Shown in pieces: positions 8,660-16,316 of a stretch of DNA of 64,000 nt. The notes below the pieces were generated by a model, which saw only the letters and a list, made by a program, of their open reading frames with translations, ran no database searches and had not been told where the DNA came from. The translations under genes and the position numbers were made by a program. The stretch is from DATFTF01 sp963825175 (lineage in GTDB: Bacteria > Acidobacteriota > Thermoanaerobaculia > UBA5066 > Gp7-AA6), in NCBI GenBank assembly GCA_963825175.1, contig CAWGSA010000001.1:248001-312000 (forward strand), read 5' to 3'. How positions within the stretch are numbered: position 1 is the first letter of the stretch; each line of letters opens with the position of its first letter.

Positions 8660-9666
8660 TTCACCCTCTCCCCCGGCCCCCCGCTCTCCCCCTCAAGGAC
8701 CGTCGCCCCAACATCACCGGAGGGGGAGAGGGGGCGAGTGGGCGAGGGGGCGACTAACTCGACGAACACGTCCTCCAGGCTCGACCGGATCGGCGTCAGC
8801 TCCGCGAGCATCGCTCCACGCACGCGCACGCGATCGACCAGGACGTTCAGGTGCTCCAGATCGCGAGCGGAGACGACCAGGTGGCCGTTTACGCGCTCGA
8901 CGCCAGCGCCTCCATCCTCGAGGGACGCCACGAGGGCGTCGTCGATGGGCGTGACCACCATCCGATAGCTCGAGGCCGGAGCGGTCAAGCTCTCGACCGA
9001 CCCTTGCGCGGCGACGCAGCCGCCGCGCAACACCGCGACGCGGTCGCAGGTCCGCTCGATCTCCGAGAGCAGGTGCGAGTTCAGGAGGATCGTGACTCCC
9101 CGCTGCGCCTCTTCCCGCAGAAGGTCCCGGATCTCCCGGCGCCCGACCGGATCCACCCCGTCGGTCGGTTCGTCCAGGAGCAGGATGTCGGGTCGGTGCA
9201 CGAGCGCCGCGGCCAGCCCCAGTCGCTGCGTCATTCCTTTGGAGAATTTCTTCACCCGCACGTCAGCCCACTGCGAGAGACGGACGCGCTCGAGAAGTTG
9301 GGGGATCCGCTCGGTCAGGGTCGGACGGTCCACGCCGGACATGCGCCCGAAGATCGAGAGCGTCTGGCGGGCGGTCAGGTATCCGGGAAAGCGGTGCCCT
9401 TCGGGAAGGTAGCCGACACGACGGCGGCTTTCCGGATTCGCGGAAGGAATGCCATCCAGACGCGCGTCACCCGCGGTCGCGTGCGTCAAACCGAGGAGGA
9501 TCTTGACCGTCGTCGTCTTTCCGGCGCCGTTGGGGCCCAGAAGACCGAAGATCTCCCCCTGGCGCACGTCCAGATCCACGCCCGCCAGTGCCTCGATCCG
9601 GCGGGTCCCGAAAATCGACTTGTAGACCTTGCGCAGGCCGGCAGCCTGAATAGGGACAACACCCAT
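8656..9666 (-). CDS. ABC transporter ATP-binding protein with repeat-derived C-terminal tail
   Basis: 336 residues. Walker A GPNGAGKT (44-51), a FSKGMTQRLGLA signature, Walker B ILLLDEPTDGVDP and a switch His in LNSHLLSEIE are all present, as in the CcmA/NatA-like ABC-2 exporter class. The domain after residue ~215 is the usual C-terminal extension of this class. The last ~32 residues (from VAPSPTRPLSP) are encoded by an inverted octamer array at 8663-8751 and look non-homologous. It is the first gene of a three-gene operon with ATGA overlaps. Confidence 0.9.
   Translation of the reverse strand: MGVVPIQAAGLRKVYKSIFGTRRIEALAGVDLDVRQGEIFGLLGPNGAGKTTTVKILLGLTHATAGDARLDGIPSANPESRRRVGYLPEGHRFPGYLTARQTLSIFGRMSGVDRPTLTERIPQLLERVRLSQWADVRVKKFSKGMTQRLGLAAALVHRPDILLLDEPTDGVDPVGRREIRDLLREEAQRGVTILLNSHLLSEIERTCDRVAVLRGGCVAAQGSVESLTAPASSYRMVVTPIDDALVASLEDGGAGVERVNGHLVVSARDLEHLNVLVDRVRVRGAMLAELTPIRSSLEDVFVELVAPSPTRPLSPSGDVGATVLEGESGGPGERVK
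8663..8751. repeat. Inverted octamer arrays inside the 3' end of an ABC ATPase gene
   Basis: Octamers of the type GAGGGGGC occur four times at 8720-8751. A complementary C-rich array lies at about 8663-8694. The pair can fold into a long hairpin. The element is translated as the Pro/Gly/Ser-rich tail of the ATPase. Confidence 0.7.
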
Positions 9667-9707
9667 GCAGGTTTAAACGAAAAGACGGGCAAGAAGTTCC
9701 GGCCCGG

Positions 9708-9808
9708 GGACGGCGGACCGAGGACTGCACACTGAGGCCCGAGCGCGGGCGACCCTGGAGTCCTTTCCATTGAAACTCCTGCCACTTTGAGTCCTCAGTC
9801 CTCAGTCG
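9708..9808. repeat. Inverted heptamer arrays upstream of exporter operon
   Basis: Five degenerate heptamers of the GGACNGA type run from 9708 to 9742. A complementary AGTCCTC array (two units plus part of a third) lies at about 9789-9808. The intervening DNA has no gene. The array lies upstream of the exporter ATPase gene and beyond the terminator of the small secreted protein gene. Confidence 0.65.
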
Positions 9809-9815
9809 AGCTCAC

Positions 9816-9845
9816 AAAAAAAGAGGCCCCCGAATTTCGGGGGCC
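9816..9845 (-). terminator. Intrinsic terminator
   Basis: A GC-rich hairpin, GGCCCCCGAA/TTCGGGGGCC, lies at 9825-9845. On the minus strand it is followed by C then seven T (9816-9822 read as A on the plus strand). This is a textbook rho-independent terminator for the small gene at 9866-10204. Confidence 0.85.
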
Positions 9846-9865
9846 GGAGGAGGAGCCGATGCAGG

Positions 9866-10204
9866 TTACTGACGCTGCGTCTGTCCGTCGTGCTTCTGGC
9901 GGTAGATACGGCGCGAGAGCTGGTTCTGCTGCTGGTCGATCGTGCGGCGGTCCCGGGGCGTCAACTTCCCGCCGTCCAGTTTTCGCGTGTCGCGCTCCTC
10001 CTGGTTGAGCGTCCGCTCCTTCGTCTCGAGCCTCGCCGTCTCGCCCGCCGTCAGCTGGCCGCTCTTGACTCCCTGGGCGATGCGATCCTGCTGACGCACC
10101 CTCCTGTTCCGGATGGGGCCCGCCGCGGACACATCGGAGGCCACGAGCAGGGCGCACGCGATCGCGAGGATCGAAATTGCCGACATTCTCCTGAGCGTTC
10201 TCAT
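9866..10204 (-). CDS. Small secreted basic protein, function unknown
   Basis: 112 residues. ATG at 10202-10204 has a GGAGG site just upstream (AAAGGAGGCGTT). A signal peptide (1-28, ending SAA) is followed by a highly charged helical region: RIAQGVKSGQLTAGETARLETKE, then DRRTIDQQQNQLSRRIYRQKHD. Short secreted proteins with the QGVKSGQLTAGE pattern are widespread in Proteobacteria and Acidobacteriota and remain uncharacterised. A strong terminator follows. It is divergent from the AsmA-like gene. Confidence 0.75.
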   Translation of the reverse strand: MRTLRRMSAISILAIACALLVASDVSAAGPIRNRRVRQQDRIAQGVKSGQLTAGETARLETKERTLNQEERDTRKLDGGKLTPRDRRTIDQQQNQLSRRIYRQKHDGQTQRQ

Positions 10205-10304
10205 AACGCCTCCTTTCGACCGTTGAGACGAGCTCGGAAAGAGAGAGGTTTACCCGCTTCCCCTCGCGGTTGGCTCGACCCTTGCGATGTAGGCTCGCCA
10301 TCTC

Positions 10305-11873
10305 ATGGAGAAGCGGCCACCGCGTGTCTCCCGGAAACCCCTCGGATGGGCGCGGAACGCCGCATCGCGATTGCGCCGCTTCGCCGCGGCTCGCGAACGC
10401 CTGGGAATTGCCCTGGCGCTCGGCGCGATCGGAATCCTCATTTGTGCGTTCGCGGCGATCCACGTCGTGCTCGCGGGCCCCTTGCTCCGCGGGTGGGTCA
10501 ACACCAGTCCGCAGGAGCTCCTCTTGAGCTATGACTCGGCCTCCTCCTGGGTTCCCGGCGTCATCCACGTTCACGGCTTGACGATGCGGGGAAGCGACGC
10601 GAACGTGCAGTGGACCTTCCGCATGGAAGACGCCACGATTTCGATCTCGCTCTTCGATCTGCTGCGCCGGCGGTTCCATGCGACGCGCGTGCGCGCTCGG
10701 GGCCTCGTCTTCCGCCTGAGGGAGAAGGTCGAAAGCAACGATCTCTCGCCGGCGCACCTCGCGCGTTTGCCGGAAATTCCCGGGTTCGCCGATCCGCCGC
10801 TCAAGAGCACCCCGCCACGGCCTCCTCCGTCGCCCTCCTTTGCCCGGCAGCACTTCTGGTCCGTGCTGGTCGAGAATCTGGTTGCGGATCCCACTTCGGA
10901 CATCTGGATCGAGATCTATCGCTTCCGCGGCCAGGCCCGGTTGACGGGCAGCTTCTTCCTTCATCCGCACGCCGAGACGTGGATCGGGCCGGCCCTCGTG
11001 CAGTTTCTCTCCGGCCAGATGGAGCTCGCCCCGGATGGGCCGTTGTTGTCCGAAGCGTCAGGACGCGCCGATTGCGTGATCGAGCCGTACGATCCGGAGC
11101 GGGTCGCGGGTCCCGAGGTCTGGCGCAAGATCTCCGGCGGCATCGCGATAGCTGGCCGGCTGGAAGACCTCCGTTTCTTGAATTACTTCCTGCGCCATTC
11201 GCCGGAGCCTCGACTGCAAGGCGGCGGCGGAAAGTTCCATTCCGCTTTTCAATTCGTCCACGGCATCGGCCGCGGCCGGGCGGAGTTCGACGTGGCCCGG
11301 GTCCGAACGGTCTACGACAAGGGGACATTGAGCGGCCGGGCCCGAGGACGACTCGAGGTTCCGCGCTGGGACGTCGCGCGCGACGATATGGAGATCTCCG
11401 GGACCCGCGTCGATCTTTCCGACATCGTGACGGAGGGCACTCGCAAAGACGAGCGAGACTGGTGGGGGCGTTTCCAGATCGTGTCGGGGCGCCTTCACAA
11501 CGGCCTCACCGCCGCGACGGCCGTCCAGTGCCGGGATGCGCGGCCCCTCTATACGCTTTTTGGCGCGGGTCTTCCGGGCTGGGCCCAGGGAATTCTGAAG
11601 CTCGAGGGCCTGAAGGCGAGCGCGAACGTTCGGCTCGCGAGCGGAAGGCTCGACGTCCACGACCTCGCGGCGTCGGGCGGGAGCTTTCAGATCGCCGGGC
11701 AATATGACCAACAGGGTTCTCGCCGCCGTGGAAGCTTCCTCGTCGAGACCGGGCCGCTCGCGGTCGGCGTGGCCATCGACGGCCCCTCGAGCCACGTCAA
11801 GCTTCTGGGCGCCCGAAAGTGGTTCCGCGAGAGATCGAGCGTGGCGAGCCCCTCGCGGGCTGCCGCAGAATGA
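10305..11873 (+). CDS. AsmA/TamB-like membrane-anchored protein
   Basis: 522 residues with a basic N-terminus and one transmembrane anchor (about 35-60). The rest is rich in beta-strand: SSWVPGVIHVHGLTMRGSD, ISISLFDLLRRRFHATRVRARGLVFRL, RGRLEVPRWDVARDDMEISGTRVDL. Layered DUF3971/AsmA-like repeats that name themselves by 'sort of layer' strands occur in the YhdP/TamB/AsmA group, which forms bridges for lipid transport in the envelope. The match is by pattern only. No Shine-Dalgarno site is obvious before ATG 10305. Confidence 0.55.
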   Translation: MEKRPPRVSRKPLGWARNAASRLRRFAAARERLGIALALGAIGILICAFAAIHVVLAGPLLRGWVNTSPQELLLSYDSASSWVPGVIHVHGLTMRGSDANVQWTFRMEDATISISLFDLLRRRFHATRVRARGLVFRLREKVESNDLSPAHLARLPEIPGFADPPLKSTPPRPPPSPSFARQHFWSVLVENLVADPTSDIWIEIYRFRGQARLTGSFFLHPHAETWIGPALVQFLSGQMELAPDGPLLSEASGRADCVIEPYDPERVAGPEVWRKISGGIAIAGRLEDLRFLNYFLRHSPEPRLQGGGGKFHSAFQFVHGIGRGRAEFDVARVRTVYDKGTLSGRARGRLEVPRWDVARDDMEISGTRVDLSDIVTEGTRKDERDWWGRFQIVSGRLHNGLTAATAVQCRDARPLYTLFGAGLPGWAQGILKLEGLKASANVRLASGRLDVHDLAASGGSFQIAGQYDQQGSRRRGSFLVETGPLAVGVAIDGPSSHVKLLGARKWFRERSSVASPSRAAAE

Positions 11874-11918
11874 TTGCGGCGGCGGACGTGAGCCCGCCGC
11901 GTTCTCCCGCCGACGCGC

Positions 11919-12257
11919 TCAGGGCCTGACAACCTCGACCACTACTGCGGTCCCATACGCCAACACTTCCGCCACACCCTGGGCGATCTCCGTCGTGTCG
12001 TAGCGCATCGCGACGACGGCGTTGCCGCCGGCGTCCTGCGCGTGCTGGGCCATCAACTGGAAGGCCTCGGCCCGCGTGTGCTCGCAGAGTTGCGTCCACA
12101 GGGTGATGTTGCCGCCGAAGAGACTCTGCAGTCCAGCGCCGATCGTTCCGACGATCGAGCGCGAGCGGACGATGATGCCGCGCACGATTCCGACGTTGCG
12201 CACGATCCGGTAGCCCGGCAGCTCGTTGGCTGAAGTGATGAAGTTGTTGGGAATCAC
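11919..12257 (-). CDS. YbjQ/UPF0145 family protein
   Basis: 112 residues, the normal length for this family of homopentameric cytoplasmic proteins of unknown function (sometimes annotated as heavy-metal-binding). Family pattern: ELPGYRIVRNVGIVRGIIVRSRSI, then EAFQLMAQHAQDAGGNAVVAMRYDTTEI and ending EVLAYGTAVVVEVV. It is the last gene of the leftward PspA/flotillin operon, separated from pspA by a heptamer array. Confidence 0.88.
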   Translation of the reverse strand: MIPNNFITSANELPGYRIVRNVGIVRGIIVRSRSIVGTIGAGLQSLFGGNITLWTQLCEHTRAEAFQLMAQHAQDAGGNAVVAMRYDTTEIAQGVAEVLAYGTAVVVEVVRP

Positions 12258-12280
12258 GAGCGATCCTTTCTCGATTTCTT

Positions 12281-12330
12281 ACGCCTCACGCCTCACGCCT
12301 GACGCCTGACGCCTCACGGCGCCGTGAGGC
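12281..12330. repeat. Heptamer tandem array with terminal palindrome
   Basis: Five units of ACGCCTS (S is C or G) run from 12281. They end in the perfect palindrome GCCTCACGGCGCCGTGAGGC (12311-12330). The element lies directly after the pspA stop codon, inside the operon, and may modulate downstream ybjQ-like expression. Confidence 0.8.
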
Positions 12331-12331
12331 T

Positions 12332-12997
12332 CTAGGCCGTGATCATTTTTCGGCCCTTGAGCTCCGTTAACAGTCGGTCGATCTCCTTCTCCTTCTCCAG
12401 AGCGGCGAACTTGTCTTCGACATCGTCTCCCGACATCTCGGCCCAGGCCTGGCTGACGGCCTCGGCGTGCGCGACCTTGTTCTTCATGCGGTCAAAGGCG
12501 TTGGCGTCCGCCCCTTCTCGCAAGCCCATCTTGGCCTCGCTCGCTGTCCTGGACGCCCGCGCGCGCCGGTGCCGGGCGATTAAGAGATCGCTCTTGGCCT
12601 GCGCCTCGGTGAGCTTGCCTCCGAGCTTGGTGAAGGCGGTCTTCAGGCTTTCCACTTCCGACTTCTGGTCCGCCACCTGCTGATGAAAGTTCTCGGCCAA
12701 AGATTTGGCTGCCAGCGCCCGGTCGAGCGCCGCGCGGGCCAGCCCGTCATCCTTCTTCTCCACCGCCAGCTCCGCCTTGCGCATCCACTCGGTCTGGCCG
12801 TCCTCGCTCTCCTTGGCCTTCTTGGCCAGCAGATGCTGGTCGGCGAGGGCGATGGCCACCTGCGTCTTCAACTGCAGGAGCTGGTTCTGCATGTCCAGGA
12901 TCACTTGCTTGATCATCTTTTCCGGGTCTTCCGCCTTGTCGATCAGATCGTTCAAGTTCGCCCGAATCAGAGTGCCGACTCTTTCCAGCAATGCCAT
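12332..12997 (-). CDS. pspA: PspA/IM30 family membrane-stress protein
   Basis: 221 residues, typical of PspA/Vipp1, ESCRT-III-like proteins that bind and repair the inner membrane. ATG at 12995-12997 follows GGAGG. It has the N-terminal amphipathic helix (MALLERVGTLIRANLNDLID), KAEDPEKMIKQVILDMQNQL, and a long Ala-rich coiled coil through residue ~200. It lies downstream of flotillin and NfeD-like genes, a known partnership in envelope-stress loci. An upstream in-frame ATG would add 28 residues encoded by heptamer-repeat DNA and was rejected. Confidence 0.92.
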   Translation of the reverse strand: MALLERVGTLIRANLNDLIDKAEDPEKMIKQVILDMQNQLLQLKTQVAIALADQHLLAKKAKESEDGQTEWMRKAELAVEKKDDGLARAALDRALAAKSLAENFHQQVADQKSEVESLKTAFTKLGGKLTEAQAKSDLLIARHRRARASRTASEAKMGLREGADANAFDRMKNKVAHAEAVSQAWAEMSGDDVEDKFAALEKEKEIDRLLTELKGRKMITA

Positions 12998-13030
12998 GGG
13001 GTCCTCCAATCTGAGTTCTCGCTTCGAACC

Positions 13031-13110
13031 TCTAAGGTCTAAGTTCTGAGTTCTGAGTTCTGAGTCCGCCTTTCGCCTCACGCCTCACGCCTCACGCCTC
13101 ACGCCTTACG
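13031..13110. repeat. Two abutting heptamer arrays
   Basis: Five units of TCTRAGN (13031-13065) are followed by about five units of ACGCCTY (13076-13110). The second unit is the same as in the array at 12281. The block fills the flotillin-pspA gap and touches the flotillin 3' end. Confidence 0.8.
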
Positions 13111-14541
13111 CGCTTCGCCCTGCGTCTTCTCGATCGCAGGCTTGTCCCCGATCGCTCGCACCTTCGACAACAGGTCCTTGATCTGCATTCCCGACAGCGC
13201 TTCGAACAGCGCCGGTATTTGAGCCGCCATCTGGGTCACGTCGCCGGTGATCTTGTGGACGCCGGCGGAGTCAGCGTTTCCGGTCGAGACCACGGTGATC
13301 CTGTCGACCTTGGACAGGGGCTCGGCCAGCGCGCGGACGACTTCCGGCAGGCCGGAGAGCAGCTTGTCGACGACCGCGGCCTGGTTGTACTCCTGGAACG
13401 CCTCGGCCTTGACGTTCATGGCCCTGGCCTCGGCATCCCCTTTCTTGAAGATGATCTCGGCCTCCGCCTCGCCCTGCGTGCGGATCGACGCGGCACGGCC
13501 TTCGGCCTCGAGCGACAGCCGCTGCGACTCCGCCGTGGCCAGGGTCTCGATCCTCTTTCTCTCGACCTCGGCCTGCTTCAGGACGGTGGCGATGAGCTCC
13601 TTCTCGCGCCGCGAGATCTCCGCTTCCTGGACTTTGATCTGCTCCTGCTTCTCGACCTGCTGCACGCGGACGGCTTCGGCCACGACCTGCTGCTGCATGA
13701 TGTTGCTCTGGATCTCGTAGGCCTTGTCCGCCTGCGCCTGCTGCTTCTTGACCGCCTCGGCGTAGGCCGCCTTCTTGACCTCCATGTCGCGCTGCGACTC
13801 GGCCTGCTTGGCGAGCGACAGCGTTTCCGCCAGCACGCGTTCCTGGTCGGCCTGCGCCTTGGCGATGGCCGCCTCGCGCGTCGCCGCCGCCCGCTTGATC
13901 GCCGTGTCGCGCTCGGCCTCGGCCGCGGCCACGTCGGCGTCGCGCTTGATGCGCGCGATGTCGGGGCGGCCCATGTTGACGATGTACTCGTTCTTGTCCC
14001 GGACTTCCTTGATGGTGAAGGAGACGACCTCCAGCCCCATCTTGTTCATGTCGTCGGCGCAGGTCGAGCGCATGCGGTCGGCCACCATCTCCGGCTGCTT
14101 GACGATCTCTTCGACCGTGAGCTGGCCGATGATGCCGCGCAAATGCCCTTCCATGACCAGCCGGATCAAACCCTCCCGCTGCGGCGGAGTCTTGGTCAGG
14201 AGCTGCTCGGCGGCCGTCTCCACCGACTCCCGATCGGACTTGATCTTGATCTGGGCCACTGCCTCGACGGTCACCGCCACGCCCTGCTTGGTGTAGAGGT
14301 CCTGCTGCGGCGCGACATCGAAGGACATCAGCTCGAGCGAGAGCTCCCGGCACGCCTCGACCATGGGGAAGATCAGCGTGGCGTGCCCCTTGATCACGCG
14401 CGTGCCCCGAATTCCATACACGATGAGCGCCTCGTTGGGCCCGGCCTTGCGGTACATGCGCACCAGCATCGAGATGATGAGCAGCGCCGCCAGGACGATG
14501 AGCCCGGCGAGGATCCAGGTCTCCGGCTTCAATCCCAACAT
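13099..14541 (-). CDS. Flotillin family membrane scaffold protein
   Basis: 480 residues from ATG 14539-14541, preceded by AAGGAGG. There is one N-terminal transmembrane helix (about 7-28) and then a SPFH/PHB domain (ALIVYGIRGTRVIKGHATLIFPMVEACRELSLELMSFDV...). A long coiled coil follows, rich in Ala/Glu repeats (AEAERDTAIKRAAATREAAIAKAQA), with the flotillin C-terminal motif around VVDKLLSGLPEVVRALAEPLSKVDRITVVS. Flotillins organise membrane microdomains; Bacillus YuaG works with the NfeD-like YuaF, and the same pairing is seen here with the gene at 15033. Confidence 0.92.
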   Translation of the reverse strand: MLGLKPETWILAGLIVLAALLIISMLVRMYRKAGPNEALIVYGIRGTRVIKGHATLIFPMVEACRELSLELMSFDVAPQQDLYTKQGVAVTVEAVAQIKIKSDRESVETAAEQLLTKTPPQREGLIRLVMEGHLRGIIGQLTVEEIVKQPEMVADRMRSTCADDMNKMGLEVVSFTIKEVRDKNEYIVNMGRPDIARIKRDADVAAAEAERDTAIKRAAATREAAIAKAQADQERVLAETLSLAKQAESQRDMEVKKAAYAEAVKKQQAQADKAYEIQSNIMQQQVVAEAVRVQQVEKQEQIKVQEAEISRREKELIATVLKQAEVERKRIETLATAESQRLSLEAEGRAASIRTQGEAEAEIIFKKGDAEARAMNVKAEAFQEYNQAAVVDKLLSGLPEVVRALAEPLSKVDRITVVSTGNADSAGVHKITGDVTQMAAQIPALFEALSGMQIKDLLSKVRAIGDKPAIEKTQGEARKA

Positions 14542-14587
14542 GACCAAACCTCCTTGCCGCCCGCGCGGCATGCGCACGGCCGGGAAC

Positions 14588-15016
14588 TTACTGAATGAAG
14601 TACCCCGCGACCCTCCAGGTTCCGTCCTTGTCTTTCATCGGGGTCACCGTCTCCACCGCGGACTTCTTCTGCTCGAAGGACGTCTCGTAACGGATGACGA
14701 CGTACTCGCCGTCCGGCACGCCAGGAAGGGTTCGGCTGAACTGAGCGCTGACCAGCTTGCGCGCCCCGAGCTTGCCCAGCGGCTCGCGCGCCGACCGCAC
14801 CGCGGACTCCCACTGCGCGGACGTGACCTTTTCGCGGAAGAGGGATGCCGCCTCCTTCCAGCTCTCCGCGTAGCGGCCTCCGTCCACGAGCGCGAGCCAG
14901 GTCTCCGCGGCCTTGGCCGCGGCGGGATTCGACGCCGGCTGCGCCAGCAGCCGCTCCGCAGCGAAGATCCAAGCGCCGACCGCCAGAATCGGGACGACCA
15001 TCTTCATCCGCCTCAT
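14588..15016 (-). CDS. DUF4019 family secreted protein
   Basis: 142 residues from ATG 15014-15016, preceded by a GGAGGAGGA site. There is a signal peptide (about 1-26, ending LLAQ). The mature domain matches DUF4019 by pattern: AAKAAETWLALVDGGRYAESWKEAASLFREKVT, GARKLVSAQFSRTLPGVPDGEYVVIRYETSFEQKKSAVETVTPMKD, GTWRVAGYFI. Function is unknown; DUF4019 proteins are NTF2-like and periplasmic. An in-frame ATG 13 codons earlier lacks a ribosome site. It sits between the NfeD-like and flotillin genes, so a role in the same envelope response is likely. Confidence 0.85.
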   Translation of the reverse strand: MRRMKMVVPILAVGAWIFAAERLLAQPASNPAAAKAAETWLALVDGGRYAESWKEAASLFREKVTSAQWESAVRSAREPLGKLGARKLVSAQFSRTLPGVPDGEYVVIRYETSFEQKKSAVETVTPMKDKDGTWRVAGYFIQ

Positions 15017-15032
15017 CTCTTCCTCCTCCTGT

Positions 15033-15698
15033 TCATGAGATCGATGGTGTGACATCGCTCTTCTCCGTTTCGGAGCGCTCCGGTCCGAGGGGCGCGTCCA
15101 TGCCCGACAGCTCCTCCCACAGGCGCACGTAGGCGATCCCGCGGTCGTAGCGCGTGACCACGACCTCGCGGCCGCGGTCGATCGGAGACCCCGACTCGCT
15201 GCGCGCGCCCGCCGATCGGCGGGTGCCGGCCTGGGAGTACACGATCTCGCCCGTGCCGCCCGAACGGATCGGAACGGTCACGCGGCCCAGCACGCCGACC
15301 ATTTCGAAGTCGGCGGAGTCGAGGGCCCGCTCGTGCTTCAAGAGAACTCTGGTCAGGAACCCGAAGACGATCGAGGCGCCGACGGTTCCGGCCGCCAGCG
15401 CGAGCGCCAGCACGATCAGGCGCGCGAGGTTTCCCCGGGTCGTGAGGAGATACCCCACGCCGCCGAACCAGGCGAGAAAAGCCATCAGGCTGGCGAAATT
15501 GAAAGGAGAGACCGCCGATCCGGCCTGTGCCGCCGCAAGCCCCGTCCCGCCGTGCCCCGCCCCGCCGGCGTGCGCGTGGATGCCCGGCAGGTGCGCGCCG
15601 TGGAGATGCGGAAAGTGCGCCATTCCGCCGAGAAACCCGATCACCGCGAGCGCGAACCCCACGACGAAACAGATCAGATAGAAGGTCTCCCAGGTCAC
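15033..15698 (-). CDS. NfeD/YuaF-like membrane protein
   Basis: 221 residues from GTG 15696-15698, with GGAGGAGGA upstream; the start overlaps the stop of the XRE gene (GTGA). Three membrane segments are visible: about 4-24, 69-88 and 95-116. A His/Gly-rich loop (HFPHLHGAHLPGIHAHAGG) follows the first. The C-terminal part (MVGVLGRVTVPIRSGGTGEIVYS..., GREVVVTRYDRGIAYVRLW) is the OB-fold of NfeD-like proteins. These pair with flotillins; the His-rich loop is unusual and might bind metal (inference). Confidence 0.85.
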   Translation of the reverse strand: MTWETFYLICFVVGFALAVIGFLGGMAHFPHLHGAHLPGIHAHAGGAGHGGTGLAAAQAGSAVSPFNFASLMAFLAWFGGVGYLLTTRGNLARLIVLALALAAGTVGASIVFGFLTRVLLKHERALDSADFEMVGVLGRVTVPIRSGGTGEIVYSQAGTRRSAGARSESGSPIDRGREVVVTRYDRGIAYVRLWEELSGMDAPLGPERSETEKSDVTPSIS

Positions 15699-16219
15699 GA
15701 CTTCCTCCTCCCTCGGCGGCGCGCGGCGGCCGCCGCCGGATCGGCCTCGGTCTTCGGCGGAGCCAGAACCTGCAGGAGACGCTCGGCCAGATGCGGCGTC
15801 TGCAGGATTTCCTTGAGCAGCACGAGGCACTGGCGCGAATCCGGATGCTTGGCCACCTCGAGCAGCGCCTGAGAGACGTCGACGTCACGCCGGAAGCGCT
15901 CCGAGCCCTCGATCAGCCAGAGGTCCAGCTTGTCCTCGAGCCCGCGCACGTCCGACGTCAGCTCGGTGTGGAAGCCCTCCGGATCGTCGACCAGGTATCC
16001 CGGGTGGACCTTGAAGAACCGGGCCAGGAGCATCCGGGTCGTGTTGGTCAAGTGGGGACGGCGCCCGCCTTCGATCTGCGAGAGGTAGGCCTGGCTGATC
16101 GACTGGCCGAGCTCGTTGCGCAGCGCCCGGGCCACTTCTCCCTGGCTCATGTCGCGCTCCAGCCCGCGCAGCGTCCCCTCCACCAATCGGAGGTAGCGGA
16201 GTTTCTCGCCAAGCTTCAT
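15695..16219 (-). CDS. XRE-family transcriptional regulator
   Basis: 174 residues. An N-terminal helix-turn-helix domain (about 5-70) with GEKLRYLRLVEG, MSQGEVARAL and SQAYLSQIEGGRRPHLTN is clearly XRE/Cro type. The rest is helical (LEDKLDLWLIEGSERFRRDVDVSQALLEVAKHPDSRQCLVLLKEIL) with a basic tail. It is the first gene of the PspA/flotillin operon. ATG 16217-16219 has no Shine-Dalgarno site and lies just three bases after a perfect palindrome, consistent with autoregulation and a leaderless or near-leaderless transcript. ClgR, also XRE type, plays this role in actinobacterial psp operons. Confidence 0.85.
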   Translation of the reverse strand: MKLGEKLRYLRLVEGTLRGLERDMSQGEVARALRNELGQSISQAYLSQIEGGRRPHLTNTTRMLLARFFKVHPGYLVDDPEGFHTELTSDVRGLEDKLDLWLIEGSERFRRDVDVSQALLEVAKHPDSRQCLVLLKEILQTPHLAERLLQVLAPPKTEADPAAAAARRRGRRKS

Positions 16220-16221
16220 AA

Positions 16222-16249
16222 CGAATTGCTATTAGCAAATAGCAATTCG
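16222..16249 (-). promoter_or_regulatory. Perfect palindromic operator of the XRE/PspA operon
   Basis: Twelve-base arms CGAATTGCTATT and AATAGCAATTCG are separated by four bases. The site is AT-rich in GC-rich surroundings and lies three bases upstream of the XRE start codon. A likely operator for the XRE regulator it precedes. Confidence 0.75.
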
Positions 16250-16262
16250 CTATTGAAGTCAA
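16234..16262 (-). promoter_or_regulatory. Candidate sigma-70-type promoter overlapping the operator
   Basis: On the minus strand TTGACT (16262-16257) is a good -35 box. TATTTG follows after 15 bases inside the palindrome, or other TA-rich hexamers a little further on. Overlap with the palindrome would let a bound regulator block polymerase. The exact -10 box is uncertain. Confidence 0.45.
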
Positions 16263-16316
16263 GGCACTTCGTTTCTCCTTGATTCTTAGAGACTTAGTGG
16301 CCAAGCTGCACCGCGG

